Shown: positions 8,024 to 15,563, numbered from the stretch's first letter. The stretch is DNA of 15,634 nt from Verrucomicrobiota bacterium (GCA_018610125.1 JAHEOI010000007.1:1-15634); one strand, 5' to 3'. The notes: a model not told the origin generated them from the sequence alone. A program made the numbers and translations.

Positions 8024-11000
8024 TTAATTCCGTTGCAGCACGCCCTGGGGCAACGAAAACTCATCCGGCGAGATCGATTGCAACGGCTCCTTATACTCGG
8101 AAAACCGTGGCTGTTTCAGCTTGCCTTCCAACGCATCCATTGCCTGCCGCACTTCCTTCTGCAATGCCGGATAGTATTGCTCGGTGTAGAAGAAATACTT
8201 GGCGACGGTCCCATCGATCAGTTCAATAGTCTCTTTCTTCACTGTGGGCAACAAAAGCAGCTTTCCCTGCTGGAAATTCTGCAGTGTGAGCGGCTCCTTG
8301 CCCGCATTCAGATCAACAGTCTGCTTCAAGATGATCGCCTGTTTCAGTCGCTCCAAATTGTCCCGGTCCTTAAGAATGATCGTATGCCGCCGTCGTCCCT
8401 TTTCATCGGGCTGATTCATCTCCCAAAGCCGACGCGTCCAGACATCGTCGCTCGGACAATTAATCCATTGAATCTTTGGCACCGGCTCCGCCAGGATGTC
8501 CCCCGCCTCAGGGCTCTCCCTGCGAAACGTGTACGTCAGTGCCAGGGCCTTGTCGCCAAGCGCCTTAAATATCCCGTCCTGCGAGACTTTCGACTGACCG
8601 GACAGCTCGATCGCTCGCTGCCGCAGATACTCCTGCAAAAAGGAGACATCAAAGCCGGCATCCAAGGTTTTATCGGATTGGAAGAAGATGATCTTGTCGC
8701 TCAGCAACTTCTGCTCAAGCTGCTGTCGCTTAATCACCTCATACATTTGCCGGAAGACGAGGATTCGCTCGCCTGGGATGCTGCCATCGGCAAAAAGGTT
8801 GAATGGCGGCTTGTTGTCCAACGAGGGGTGATCCGCCACTATCGAATCGGCAACCCGTTGCATCGTCTGGAGCTGTCGATTTGAGGTCAGGAACCGTAGG
8901 TCAAAGGTATCTTCAGCCCGAATCCGATAGGCATTACGGAATAACTTGTTACCAACACTATCGAAGGCATCCTCATCCTTGGGAATATGACGCCCAAGGA
9001 CACGTTCCTTCTTCGGCAACGCAAACGGCGTGATCACAATAATGACCTCCCTTTTCGTCGTATCAAGCTCTCGAGAGCGAAACGCATGCTTGATGACCGG
9101 GATGTCCCCAAGAAATGGGACCTTGTCAATCACTTCCGTCCGATTCTTACTGACCAGACCGCCTATGATGAACGGAGTCTTATTTCCAACCAGACTGTAG
9201 GTTTGCACCCGCCGCGTCGAGATACGCGGGGCACTCCCCAGGACGTTGCCTTGATTATCCCGTATCGTCAGTGCTTCACCCGGGACTTCCGAGGTAATGA
9301 TCCCATCGATTTGGAGGCTGACCTCCTTCGCTTCGGCGCTTAGACGGGGACGAATATTCAAAAGGATCCCCGTTTGCAAGTATTTGAAATCGAGCTGAAT
9401 CTGATTGCCGCCTTCAAAGCCTTTAAAGCTCTTGGCAATCGGGATTTCCTCGCCGACCCGGATCGAAGCCTGCCGCCCATCCAAGGTCAAAACACTCGGA
9501 CGCGACAGAACCTCGGCATCCCCTCGGCGCACCAACGCTTGAAGCCGCGCTTGAAACTCCCCAAAGATATTCGAAATCGTCGCGTCGGCGGTCGGCAGCT
9601 CCCCGGACCGCAAATCCGGAAGACGACCCAACTTGAGCGACTCCAAATTGCCTTGCGCCCCTTCAAGCTCCCACTCCACCCCAAGCTTGTTCAAACCGGT
9701 CTTCGAAATTTCAAGCACCATCGCCTCCATTAGGATCTGACGAGCCGCCAAGTCAATCGATTCACGAATCCGTTGGAGCAAGTGGGAGTACTGCTGGGGA
9801 CGGGCCGGATCGTAGAGCACCATCAGCTCCATCATCGGAGCGCTACTGGTCTGATTGTCCAGCGTTTTGGCCACGCTCGGAGTGACTGACAAACCGAATT
9901 CCCCTCCGAGGTTTCCCCCGGATCCACCAACGAGATCAACCCCCTGCGGTTGAGGGAGGGAAATGACAATCGGCAAATCCTTGGGATCGAGATCGCTGTT
10001 CGCGCTTAGGATCTCGGCCTTGCCAACACTGCTTCCGGAGCTCGTGTACTCGATGACCTGATAGCCAAAGCTCTTTAGCAGGCCCATGGCTCGATCGGCC
10101 CCGATGTAGCTCAGCTTAATCCGTTCCGCCGCCAACTCTTGGACCGAGAGTTGCTTCTTTCTTGCCTTTTGGGCCTGACGGCCTTTATCAAGAAATTGCT
10201 TCACCGTTGCCACATCCTTGTTCACACGCTTGCCTCCGGGTGTCTCGGTAACACCATATATCCAGAGATGAGGAGGCTGACTACGAAATGTCTGGAAGCC
10301 CAACTGCAGATAGCGAGTCGCTTGACCTACCGAGCGCTTCAGGATATGCTTGCCTTGCAGGCCGTCACGCTCGGGAATGATTCCGGCCACCTTCGACTCG
10401 TCACGAACCGGTTGATACCCTAGTTTTGCTTCGATGCGGCCCGCCGCCACGTCCAATAAATCCGCCAACGTGATGTCGTTGCTTCCCGGCTGCGGGATGA
10501 ACTCACCGAATGAAGGCGCGGCGTCGGCCGGAGCGTCTTGGCTCGCCTGCTTTGCGCTATCGTCTGCACCGGACTGCTGCTGTTTTTGTTGCTGCTCTTG
10601 CCCCTGGGCGGCAGCCGCCGATGTGGGTCCGCCGATCCCAAACAACATCCCGACGCCGATCAAGCAGGCCAAAATCGTGCTCAAGCCGCTTTGCGGAAGC
10701 GCCGGTTCAAATCGGGCTCGGAAACCTTCCGTGCGATCGCCTGATATGACCAACTGCTCCCGCCCTGCTTCAGGCGAGCTCAAAAGCCCTTCCTTATGTA
10801 ACCGGTACGGATTCGGCGGCCCGAGATTCGTTACCCGGCCGTCTTCCACCTTGAGCACCAAATCCGCCCGCATAAACAGCTCCGGTCGGTGGGTCACCAT
10901 CAGTGTCGTACGCCCCTTCATGAAATCAAGGATCGATGGGATTAATTTCGATTCGCGGACACCGTCTATCGACGCGGTGGCCTCGTCCAAAATCAGGATT

Positions 11001-12817
11001 TTCGGGTCTTTCAATATTGCCCGCATGAGCGTGATCAATTGCTTTTCTCCGCGCGACAATGTGACCCCATCTTCCCCCACCACCGTGTCGTAGCCGGATG
11101 GCAGGCGCATGATGAAGTCATGCCCCCCGGTCTCTTTCGCGATCTTAACGATTTCTTCCCGGGTGGCATCGGGCCGCGCATATTTCAGGTTCTCTAGAAT
11201 CGACCGATTAAACAAAAAACATTCCTGGAAGACAATACCGATCGCTTCACGAAGATGCCGAGTCTCGATCGATTCCACATTGACCCCATCGATCTGGACC
11301 GTGCCCTCTTGAGGATGATTGAACCGTGGCAACAGACTGATCAGCGTGCTCTTCCCGGAACCGGACGGCCCCACAATCGCACAAACTTGGCCCGCCTTGA
11401 CCGAAAAGCTCACATCGCTCAAAACCGGTTTTCCTTCGATACCGCCGTTTTCATAACGGAAGTTCACCCCTTCAAACGACACCCCCCCAACGATGTCCGG
11501 CTTTAGCCGCGCTTGACTCGATTCGTCGGACTGGGTCGGGGCCAGCACCTCAAAGGCACGATCGATACAGGCTGTCGCCTTAGTAAGCTTTGAAAAGCTG
11601 CTCATTAGCTCGATCACGGTCGGATAGAGCATCCGGATATAAACGAAAAAGGCAACGAAATCGCCCGTCTCCAAACCGTGCCCGGCAGGCTTGCCCATGA
11701 CTTGGTATGCCCCAAAGCCGATCAGCGCAATTGTGCCCGCCCCCACCAACAGGTCCGCAGCCACCTTCTGCATCACATGGAACTTCTTTCCCCTAAGCTG
11801 GCTCCGACGGGAGAGATCGATCGCCCGATGAAAGGCCTCCATTTCCCGCTGCTCCGCAGTGAATCCCTTGACCACCTCGATTCCCAAAAACTTCTCGATC
11901 AGATTCCCCGTAGCTCCCCCAAGGTTGGCTTGAGCAGCGTGACTCGCCTCCTTAATCGGGTTCTTAAAGCAATGGAACGTCAGCAAATGGAGCGGTAAGA
12001 CAATCGTTGAAGCCAACGCCAGCTCCCAGTTCATGATGTAGATCGTGACCGAAATCCCCGAAAAGAGAAGCAGCGATTGCGAGAGCTTGGGCAGGTTGTC
12101 TTGGATAAACTCCTGGATCGCGTAGCTGTCATTCATCACCCGGGTCGAAAGCTCTCCCGGGTTGGACCGGCGATAATAGTTGAGCGTCATCTGTTGCAGT
12201 CGCTCGAACAATCGCTTGCGTAAAGAGAAGCAGACATTCTCCCCGACCGAGACGACGATATACTTGCTGAAAAAGTACAGGAGATTCCGGGCGGCATAAA
12301 TCCACACCAACCCCGCCAAGATCGCCCAAAGCAGAGGCCAGTTTCGCTCGGGAAAGACCTCGTTTAGCACGAGGCCCATGAGCTTCGGGACGACGATATT
12401 CAAGCCGGTCAAGGCAACAAACATCGTCAATGCAGCCAGCAGCGGCTTCCAGTAAGGCTTTAAGAGAAGCGCAAAACGGGCCAAGGCGGAATGCTCGCGC
12501 TTCGCCTCGTTTCCCCTATCGCGCCTTGCTCCTATTTTTCCGGATTTTGCCGCCAAGCTCACACCTCTCGCTCGTCCAAAAATCTTTGCGCCGCCGGTTC
12601 GTCCCTTCACCCCTTTTGCCACCTCAAAGGGGTGGAATGGGCTAAATTCCCCACGCCCTTCTACGCAAAAACCCTTAAGGGAAATTCCGAGTTCTGGGAT
12701 TCTAGCTCGCCCCGTTCCCAAGAAATATCCCATTCGCCACGGGTCATGGACCACCAATTCACCCTCCCGGCGGTCGCATCCCCTCGAGTCCAAGCTCCAT
12801 GCTTCCATCCCAGCCAA
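8024..12817 (-). CDS. ABC exporter-secretin fusion protein (MsbA-type exporter plus GspD/PilQ-type secretin)
   Basis: One uninterrupted 1,597-codon frame. Residues ~105-410 are a six-helix ABC exporter membrane domain. Residues ~445-680 are its ATPase: Walker A GPSGSGKS (483-490), Q-loop Q531, signature LSRGE (587-591, instead of LSGGQ), Walker B ILILDE (607-612), H-loop H643. Residues 711-735 are hydrophobic and end in TSAAAA; 736-770 form a Q/A-rich linker. Residues ~780-1080 hold N-type domains, and ~1085-1267 the secretin core: SRPSVLTLDG (1105-1114), VGEEIPI, NKTPFIIGGLV (1212-1222), VPFLGDIP (1233-1240), VIIVITPF (1258-1265). The last 330 residues are unrecognised. ABC exporters move lipids, peptides or drugs across the inner membrane; secretins form outer-membrane pores. 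I give the longest frame, from TTG 12817 behind GGGAGGTG. Homology begins only near residue 105, so a later start such as TTG 12556 is possible. Both families certain; a single polypeptide in vivo is unproven. Confidence 0.9.
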   Translation of the reverse strand: MAGMEAWSLDSRGCDRREGELVVHDPWRMGYFLGTGRARIPELGISLKGFCVEGRGEFSPFHPFEVAKGVKGRTGGAKIFGRARGVSLAAKSGKIGARRDRGNEAKREHSALARFALLLKPYWKPLLAALTMFVALTGLNIVVPKLMGLVLNEVFPERNWPLLWAILAGLVWIYAARNLLYFFSKYIVVSVGENVCFSLRKRLFERLQQMTLNYYRRSNPGELSTRVMNDSYAIQEFIQDNLPKLSQSLLLFSGISVTIYIMNWELALASTIVLPLHLLTFHCFKNPIKEASHAAQANLGGATGNLIEKFLGIEVVKGFTAEQREMEAFHRAIDLSRRSQLRGKKFHVMQKVAADLLVGAGTIALIGFGAYQVMGKPAGHGLETGDFVAFFVYIRMLYPTVIELMSSFSKLTKATACIDRAFEVLAPTQSDESSQARLKPDIVGGVSFEGVNFRYENGGIEGKPVLSDVSFSVKAGQVCAIVGPSGSGKSTLISLLPRFNHPQEGTVQIDGVNVESIETRHLREAIGIVFQECFLFNRSILENLKYARPDATREEIVKIAKETGGHDFIMRLPSGYDTVVGEDGVTLSRGEKQLITLMRAILKDPKILILDEATASIDGVRESKLIPSILDFMKGRTTLMVTHRPELFMRADLVLKVEDGRVTNLGPPNPYRLHKEGLLSSPEAGREQLVISGDRTEGFRARFEPALPQSGLSTILACLIGVGMLFGIGGPTSAAAAQGQEQQQKQQQSGADDSAKQASQDAPADAAPSFGEFIPQPGSNDITLADLLDVAAGRIEAKLGYQPVRDESKVAGIIPERDGLQGKHILKRSVGQATRYLQLGFQTFRSQPPHLWIYGVTETPGGKRVNKDVATVKQFLDKGRQAQKARKKQLSVQELAAERIKLSYIGADRAMGLLKSFGYQVIEYTSSGSSVGKAEILSANSDLDPKDLPIVISLPQPQGVDLVGGSGGNLGGEFGLSVTPSVAKTLDNQTSSAPMMELMVLYDPARPQQYSHLLQRIRESIDLAARQILMEAMVLEISKTGLNKLGVEWELEGAQGNLESLKLGRLPDLRSGELPTADATISNIFGEFQARLQALVRRGDAEVLSRPSVLTLDGRQASIRVGEEIPIAKSFKGFEGGNQIQLDFKYLQTGILLNIRPRLSAEAKEVSLQIDGIITSEVPGEALTIRDNQGNVLGSAPRISTRRVQTYSLVGNKTPFIIGGLVSKNRTEVIDKVPFLGDIPVIKHAFRSRELDTTKREVIIVITPFALPKKERVLGRHIPKDEDAFDSVGNKLFRNAYRIRAEDTFDLRFLTSNRQLQTMQRVADSIVADHPSLDNKPPFNLFADGSIPGERILVFRQMYEVIKRQQLEQKLLSDKIIFFQSDKTLDAGFDVSFLQEYLRQRAIELSGQSKVSQDGIFKALGDKALALTYTFRRESPEAGDILAEPVPKIQWINCPSDDVWTRRLWEMNQPDEKGRRRHTIILKDRDNLERLKQAIILKQTVDLNAGKEPLTLQNFQQGKLLLLPTVKKETIELIDGTVAKYFFYTEQYYPALQKEVRQAMDALEGKLKQPRFSEYKEPLQSISPDEFSLPQGVLQRN
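10574..10687 (-). other. Junction segment of the exporter-secretin fusion: membrane helix/signal-like region and Q-rich linker
   Basis: Residues 711-735 of the fusion (GLSTILACLIGVGMLFGIGG then PTSAA) form one hydrophobic stretch after basic residues (R700, R702). It ends in an Ala cluster like a signal-peptidase I site and is followed by QGQEQQQKQQQSG. It reads exactly like the signal peptide of a stand-alone secretin. An in-frame TTG at 10753 (residue 689) lies behind GGGAG and could serve as an internal start. No stop codon separates the two halves. Confidence 0.7.
12672..12681. repeat. 10-bp perfect palindrome within the 5' part of the fusion frame
   Basis: CCCTTAAGGG is fully self-complementary. 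If translation really begins downstream of it, at about 12556-12622, this could be an operator in the leader; if translation begins at 12817 it is coding. There is no other evidence of function. Confidence 0.4.
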
Positions 12818-13162
12818 TAGACACCTCCCCGGTGATCCTCAGCGAAGCCGTTCCCTCACCCCACATTGACCTAGAGCAAGCAGAATGCCAAGAAAGAACC
12901 CACTCTCCGGGAAGTTTTATCCCACGCGTAGGAAGGAAGCAGACCCGCCACTGCCGTGCTGGCTGCGATCCATTTCGAAAGGGCTTTCCGCGACATCCTC
13001 GCGACCGCACTGGGTTGTCAACCTCACCTCAAAAACTTGACCCTCCTACTTGCAAGACACCGCCCTTTATTTCACATTAAGCCATAAGTGGGGGCTGTTA
13101 AAGCCGTGACCGATCCGATTTTCGGCTCGAGATTCTCCAAGCGGGTTTTTTCTGCCTTCGGC
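12818..13162. other. Intergenic region between the fusion gene and the tRNA
   Basis: The frames here have no recognisable domain and poor coding character. It should hold the promoters of both the minus-strand fusion gene and the plus-strand tRNA. I find only weak matches: TTCACA near 13075 could serve the tRNA, but its -10 partner is not convincing. The GGGGAGGTG just before 12817 is the ribosome site proposed for the fusion gene. Confidence 0.5.
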
Positions 13163-13238
13163 GGGCCCATAGCTCAGTGGTTAGAGCAGACGATTCATAA
13201 TCGTTTGGTCCACGGTTCGAATCCGTGTGGGCCCACCA
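13163..13238 (+). tRNA. tRNA with CAT anticodon, probably tRNA-Ile2 (lysidine type)
   Basis: A complete cloverleaf of 76 bases with encoded CCA. Acceptor GGGCCCA (13163-13169) pairs with TGGGCCC (13228-13234); D arm GCTC/GAGC; anticodon stem GACGA/TCGTT around loop TTCATAA; T arm CACGG-TTCGAAT-CCGTG. The anticodon CAT occurs in initiator Met, elongator Met and the minor Ile tRNA whose C34 is modified to lysidine. The stretch from the D arm to the variable loop (AGCAGACGATTCATAATCGT) resembles E. coli tRNA-Ile2 more than elongator Met. C4:G69 and C5:G68 in the acceptor, with A37 and A38, agree with known TilS determinants. Initiator is excluded by the paired first base and by the lack of three G:C pairs next to the anticodon. 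Gene certain; Ile2 rather than Met is likely. Confidence 0.95.
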
Positions 13239-13286
13239 CTTGATTAGCAAGGAGTTACGACACGCGCCCCTCTGCGTGAAGAAATT

Positions 13287-13314
13287 TTTCTGGCCTATTT
13301 CTGGCCTATTTCTG
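13287..13314. repeat. 11-bp tandem repeat, about 2.5 copies
   Basis: TTTCTGGCCTA occurs at 13287-13297 and 13298-13308, followed by the partial copy TTTCTG. It starts about 50 bp after the tRNA 3' end, where integrative elements commonly leave short repeats, but no integrase gene is visible. Confidence 0.85.
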
Positions 13315-13449
13315 CGATTCTCGACGTCCCCTCCTCGATCGCAAAATCCGAAAACGGTTGAAGGGTTGGACCGGTCGGAGCCCCTGGCGAACCAGACGGG
13401 CTTAGTGCACTCGCCCCCCAGAAGGAGCTGACCCTTCCAGTCGGCTACC

Positions 13450-13467
13450 CCCCCCGGCCCCGGGGGG
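13450..13467. repeat. GC-only hairpin
   Basis: CCCCCCGGCCCCGGGGGG is self-complementary (7-bp stem, 4-base loop). The C-run extends one to two bases further left. No T-run follows, so it is not a typical intrinsic terminator. Homopolymer runs here are also prone to sequencing error. Confidence 0.6.
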
Positions 13468-13816
13468 ATAACAATTTGAGCAGCAAGTCTTTGACCAAGG
13501 GGGGGACTCCCTTTTTCGGCACTCCCGGTCAAAACTAAGGGGGTAAAATGAGTAACCACTCGGATTCGGCTTGTGCCGATCTTTGGACAAGGAGCCCAAT
13601 TTTCTCGGTTGATAGCGGATTTGTGCCTCCGTCCGAGTGTCCGACTTATGGAGATGCCCGGGGCAGACGGTTTCGAAGATGCGGTAGAGTAGGAACGAGG
13701 GAATGGCCCTCGTTCCCCTCATCGAACCGCTCGTTCGGTTTTCCCGAAAGAGGCTCTTCTGCAACCTTCACCAGCAGGCTTTGGCTCCAAGACGAAGTCC
13801 CATTAGATGCGTTGGA

Positions 13817-14206
13817 GACCTAAGTCTTTCAGGTGCTCAGGCCCACACCCCAAACTTCGATCGACTGGCGGAGGACGGAATGCGGTTTGACCGGGTATTC
13901 AGCTCGACACCGGTCTGCTCGTCCAACCGTTCCGCGTTGCTAACGGGGATGCATTCGACGAGCATCGATGCCCAGCACCATCGTTCCCACGGCAACGAAG
14001 GGATATACCAGAATAATGAGTTTACGCTCCCGAAAGGGGTGCGCGTCGTCATGGACTGGCTGCGTCCCGCCGGATATACGACCGGCTTGATGAAGATCGA
14101 TCTTCCTCCCTATTACCCGGATCACCCGATGTCACGGAACCTCTGGGCACGGTATTATGCCTCGATGCAGGTGGCCGATCGGAAGTTCGGTGCCCTGATG
14201 CGCCTT
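13817..14206 (+). pseudogene. Sulfatase fragment with internal deletion
   Basis: Sulfatases hydrolyse sulfate esters and need a formylglycine made from a Cys in a CxPxR-type motif. The fragment starts inside the N-terminal region (AHTPNFDRLAEDGMRFDRVF), then has VCSSNRSALLTGMHS with the candidate Cys at codon 13916; the motif reads CSSNR, with Ser where Pro is usual. After AGYTTGLMK (to about 14095) it jumps to LPPYYPDHPMSRNLWARYYA and VADRKFGAL. In full-length homologues the LPPYxPDHP block lies roughly 100 residues further on, after metal and active-site residues, so an internal in-frame deletion seems likely. No start codon or signal peptide fits the front, and similarity ends near 14206; the frame closes at 14278. 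The family is clear; the gene is surely dead. Confidence 0.75.
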
Positions 14207-14267
14207 CCCTCGCGGGTTCCGAACGCTCTCGCTATTGGAACCTCGCCCACACCAGGGACAATGCCAA

Positions 14268-14354
14268 AACTACCGTGATTGGCTTGAGCAGTTCACTCCC
14301 CGGGGACAGCAGACCATTCTGTTGGGCCGGACAAAAGCCGAGCGCCTCGATTAG
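14268..14354 (+). pseudogene. Short fragment resembling the Clp N-terminal domain
   Basis: In a different frame from the sulfatase remnant, the bases read LEQFTPRGQQTILLGRTKAE and end at TAG 14352. The pattern FTPRxQQxxxLxRxxAxR resembles the first helix of ClpC/ClpB N-terminal repeats, which in Verrucomicrobiota often begin FTPRAQQVL. Only about 20 residues match, and there is no start or further domain, so this may be chance. Confidence 0.3.
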
Positions 14355-14404
14355 AGGTAGTGGAGCCGCTCTTTGCGGAATATTTGCAACGACCGATTGA
14401 GGGC

Positions 14405-14509
14405 GTGCGGGTTGTGCTGTATTGGAACAATGAAGACCGGACATTTACGGATGTGACACGACACATAGGGATCGATAACGGCTCGAACAGGATAACGGTT
14501 TCGGATACG
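14405..14509 (+). pseudogene. Fragment resembling FG-GAP/CRTAC1-type repeat
   Basis: VVLYWNNEDRTFTDVTRHIG followed by IDNG matches the recurrent LYRNNGDGTFTDVTxxAGI segment of FG-GAP/VCBS (ASPIC/UnbV-type) secreted proteins common in PVC bacteria. Calcium-loop residues of the repeat are poorly kept. The open frame runs from GTG 14360 to 14560 but has no usable ribosome site and no signal peptide. Probably a remnant. Confidence 0.4.
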
Positions 14510-14702
14510 AGGAAAGCAACTTTGTCATCGATTCCGGCACGCCAACCGCCGCCTGTATGAGCTGCTGAGCAGGAAGGTTTTCTGATAAGGGGACCGGGAT
14601 GATGGAGCCGCAGGAGTCAGGCTAAGCCACAACGAGCCAATCGATGGGAATTCGCAGACCTATAGCAGACAAAAAGCGGGAGCTGCTGGCTTCCATCAAC
14701 CA

Positions 14703-14707
14703 AAGGA
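14703..14707 (+). promoter_or_regulatory. Ribosome binding site of the small gene at 14715
   Basis: AAGGAG (14703-14708) lies six bases before ATG 14715, nearly ideal in sequence and spacing. It is the main reason for accepting this short gene amid decayed sequence. Confidence 0.75.
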
Positions 14708-14714
14708 GCATACC

Positions 14715-15053
14715 ATGACTCAAGAACGCCGTAAGAAAGGGAATGCCGCAAGGGAGCTATTGGGCGATCAGCGACTTCTTGCGTTCCTGCGTGCGATTCG
14801 CGATGGAGACGTGATGGCGGCTAGAGCGATAAACAGTGAGCTGGATGCGGGAGCCGGTTTGGATGACCTCTTTGCCAAGAGGGAGGGGCTTCATTACAAG
14901 CTCACGGTTGAGGAGAGGGACAATGGCGAATATTTGATCGAATTTGGCTGCCTGGCAGACGCGGAAGCCGGGGATGGCGGAAGCTGGATCGTGAGATGGG
15001 ACCGGAATGGTGAAATTACCAGCATTGAAGGCGGGTGGACATGGATTTCGTGA
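14715..15053 (+). CDS. Small protein of unknown function (112 aa)
   Basis: No family recognised. It has a basic, hydrophilic start (MTQERRKKGNAARELLG), then a helical Ala/Arg/Asp-rich region (residues ~20-55), then what looks like a small beta-rich domain with alternating hydrophobic residues (HYKLTVEERDNGEYLIEFG, 60-78) and a Gly/Trp-rich end (GGSWIVRW, GGWTWIS). There is no signal peptide or membrane segment, so it is probably cytoplasmic. It has a clear ribosome site and starts about 150 bp after the last gene fragment. The nearest genes are the tRNA and pseudogenes, so context gives no hint of a role. Real gene likely; function unknown. Confidence 0.65.
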   Translation: MTQERRKKGNAARELLGDQRLLAFLRAIRDGDVMAARAINSELDAGAGLDDLFAKREGLHYKLTVEERDNGEYLIEFGCLADAEAGDGGSWIVRWDRNGEITSIEGGWTWIS

Positions 15054-15415
15054 CCGACCGACCTCGCCCATCAGCTCTTTCACAATTTTTGTGAAGCCGG
15101 GATAGAGCCGGTTCATCCACTCGCACGCAGACCAATCCTCTGGGCGATCGGGGTCAGTCAACAAATCTTGACAGGTAGGGCGTGAGGAAAACCAGGCGAC
15201 GGCGAGAACAACGTTCGCCCTCGTTGCGGATCGGCTCTACCACGGATGGCACGGGAGACCTCTCGAGAGTTGGGTTGGAGCTGGATGCCAAGCGATTGGC
15301 TGCTAAGGCGTTGGCACAAGGAAGCGGGGAACAGCGCGAATAAGAGTCCTTGTCGTTTGCCGTTGTCTGTGGCCACTCACCACTCTTTCGACCCGCTTAT
15401 CCCTTGCTTTTCCGT

Positions 15416-15430
15416 CCTCCAAATTGGAGG
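15416..15430. repeat. 15-bp near-perfect palindrome
   Basis: CCTCCAA-A-TTGGAGG has two perfect 7-base arms around one central A. This is operator-like in form, but no gene starts next to it. Confidence 0.6.
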
Positions 15431-15563
15431 GCGCGTGGCGGTAACTGTTCAGCCTTATAGAAGGTGGTTGGGCTGATTTGGACGCTCGATGACGTTGGAC
15501 GGGGTAAATGTCGCTGAGCGCTTTCTCTCGAGATGAGTTAACTCCCCCCCCCTGGACTCTGAA

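Larger units (their letters stand above)
13239..13816. other. Non-coding stretch after the tRNA
   Basis: I see no gene that I can support in these ~580 bases. It contains an 11-bp tandem repeat (13287-13314), a GC hairpin (13450-13467) and a cluster of homopolymer G and C runs (13449-13540). A frame from ATG 13548 has an upstream AAGGGGG, but its protein has no recognisable character. Together with the fragments further right this looks like eroded accessory DNA beside a tRNA. Confidence 0.5.

Noticed and set aside
12759..13010. Minus-strand ORF upstream of the fusion gene
   Set aside because: It overlaps the start of the fusion frame, shows no domain, and its Trp/Gly/Arg-rich composition fits random GC-rich DNA.
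13098..13559. Minus-strand ORF of 153 codons containing HTDSNRGPNDYESSALTTEL
   Set aside because: This peptide is the antisense translation of the tRNA gene at 13163-13238, a well-known source of false proteins in databases.
13548..13823. Plus-strand ORF of 91 codons with AAGGGGG upstream
   Set aside because: No recognisable domain, unusual composition (Ser/Arg/Phe-rich), and it lies in a region of repeats and decay.
14757..15167. Minus-strand frame starting LLTDPDRPEDWSACEWMNR
   Set aside because: The first 35 residues look protein-like, but there is no ribosome site, only TTG starts, and most of the frame is antisense to the 112-aa gene with a good ribosome site.
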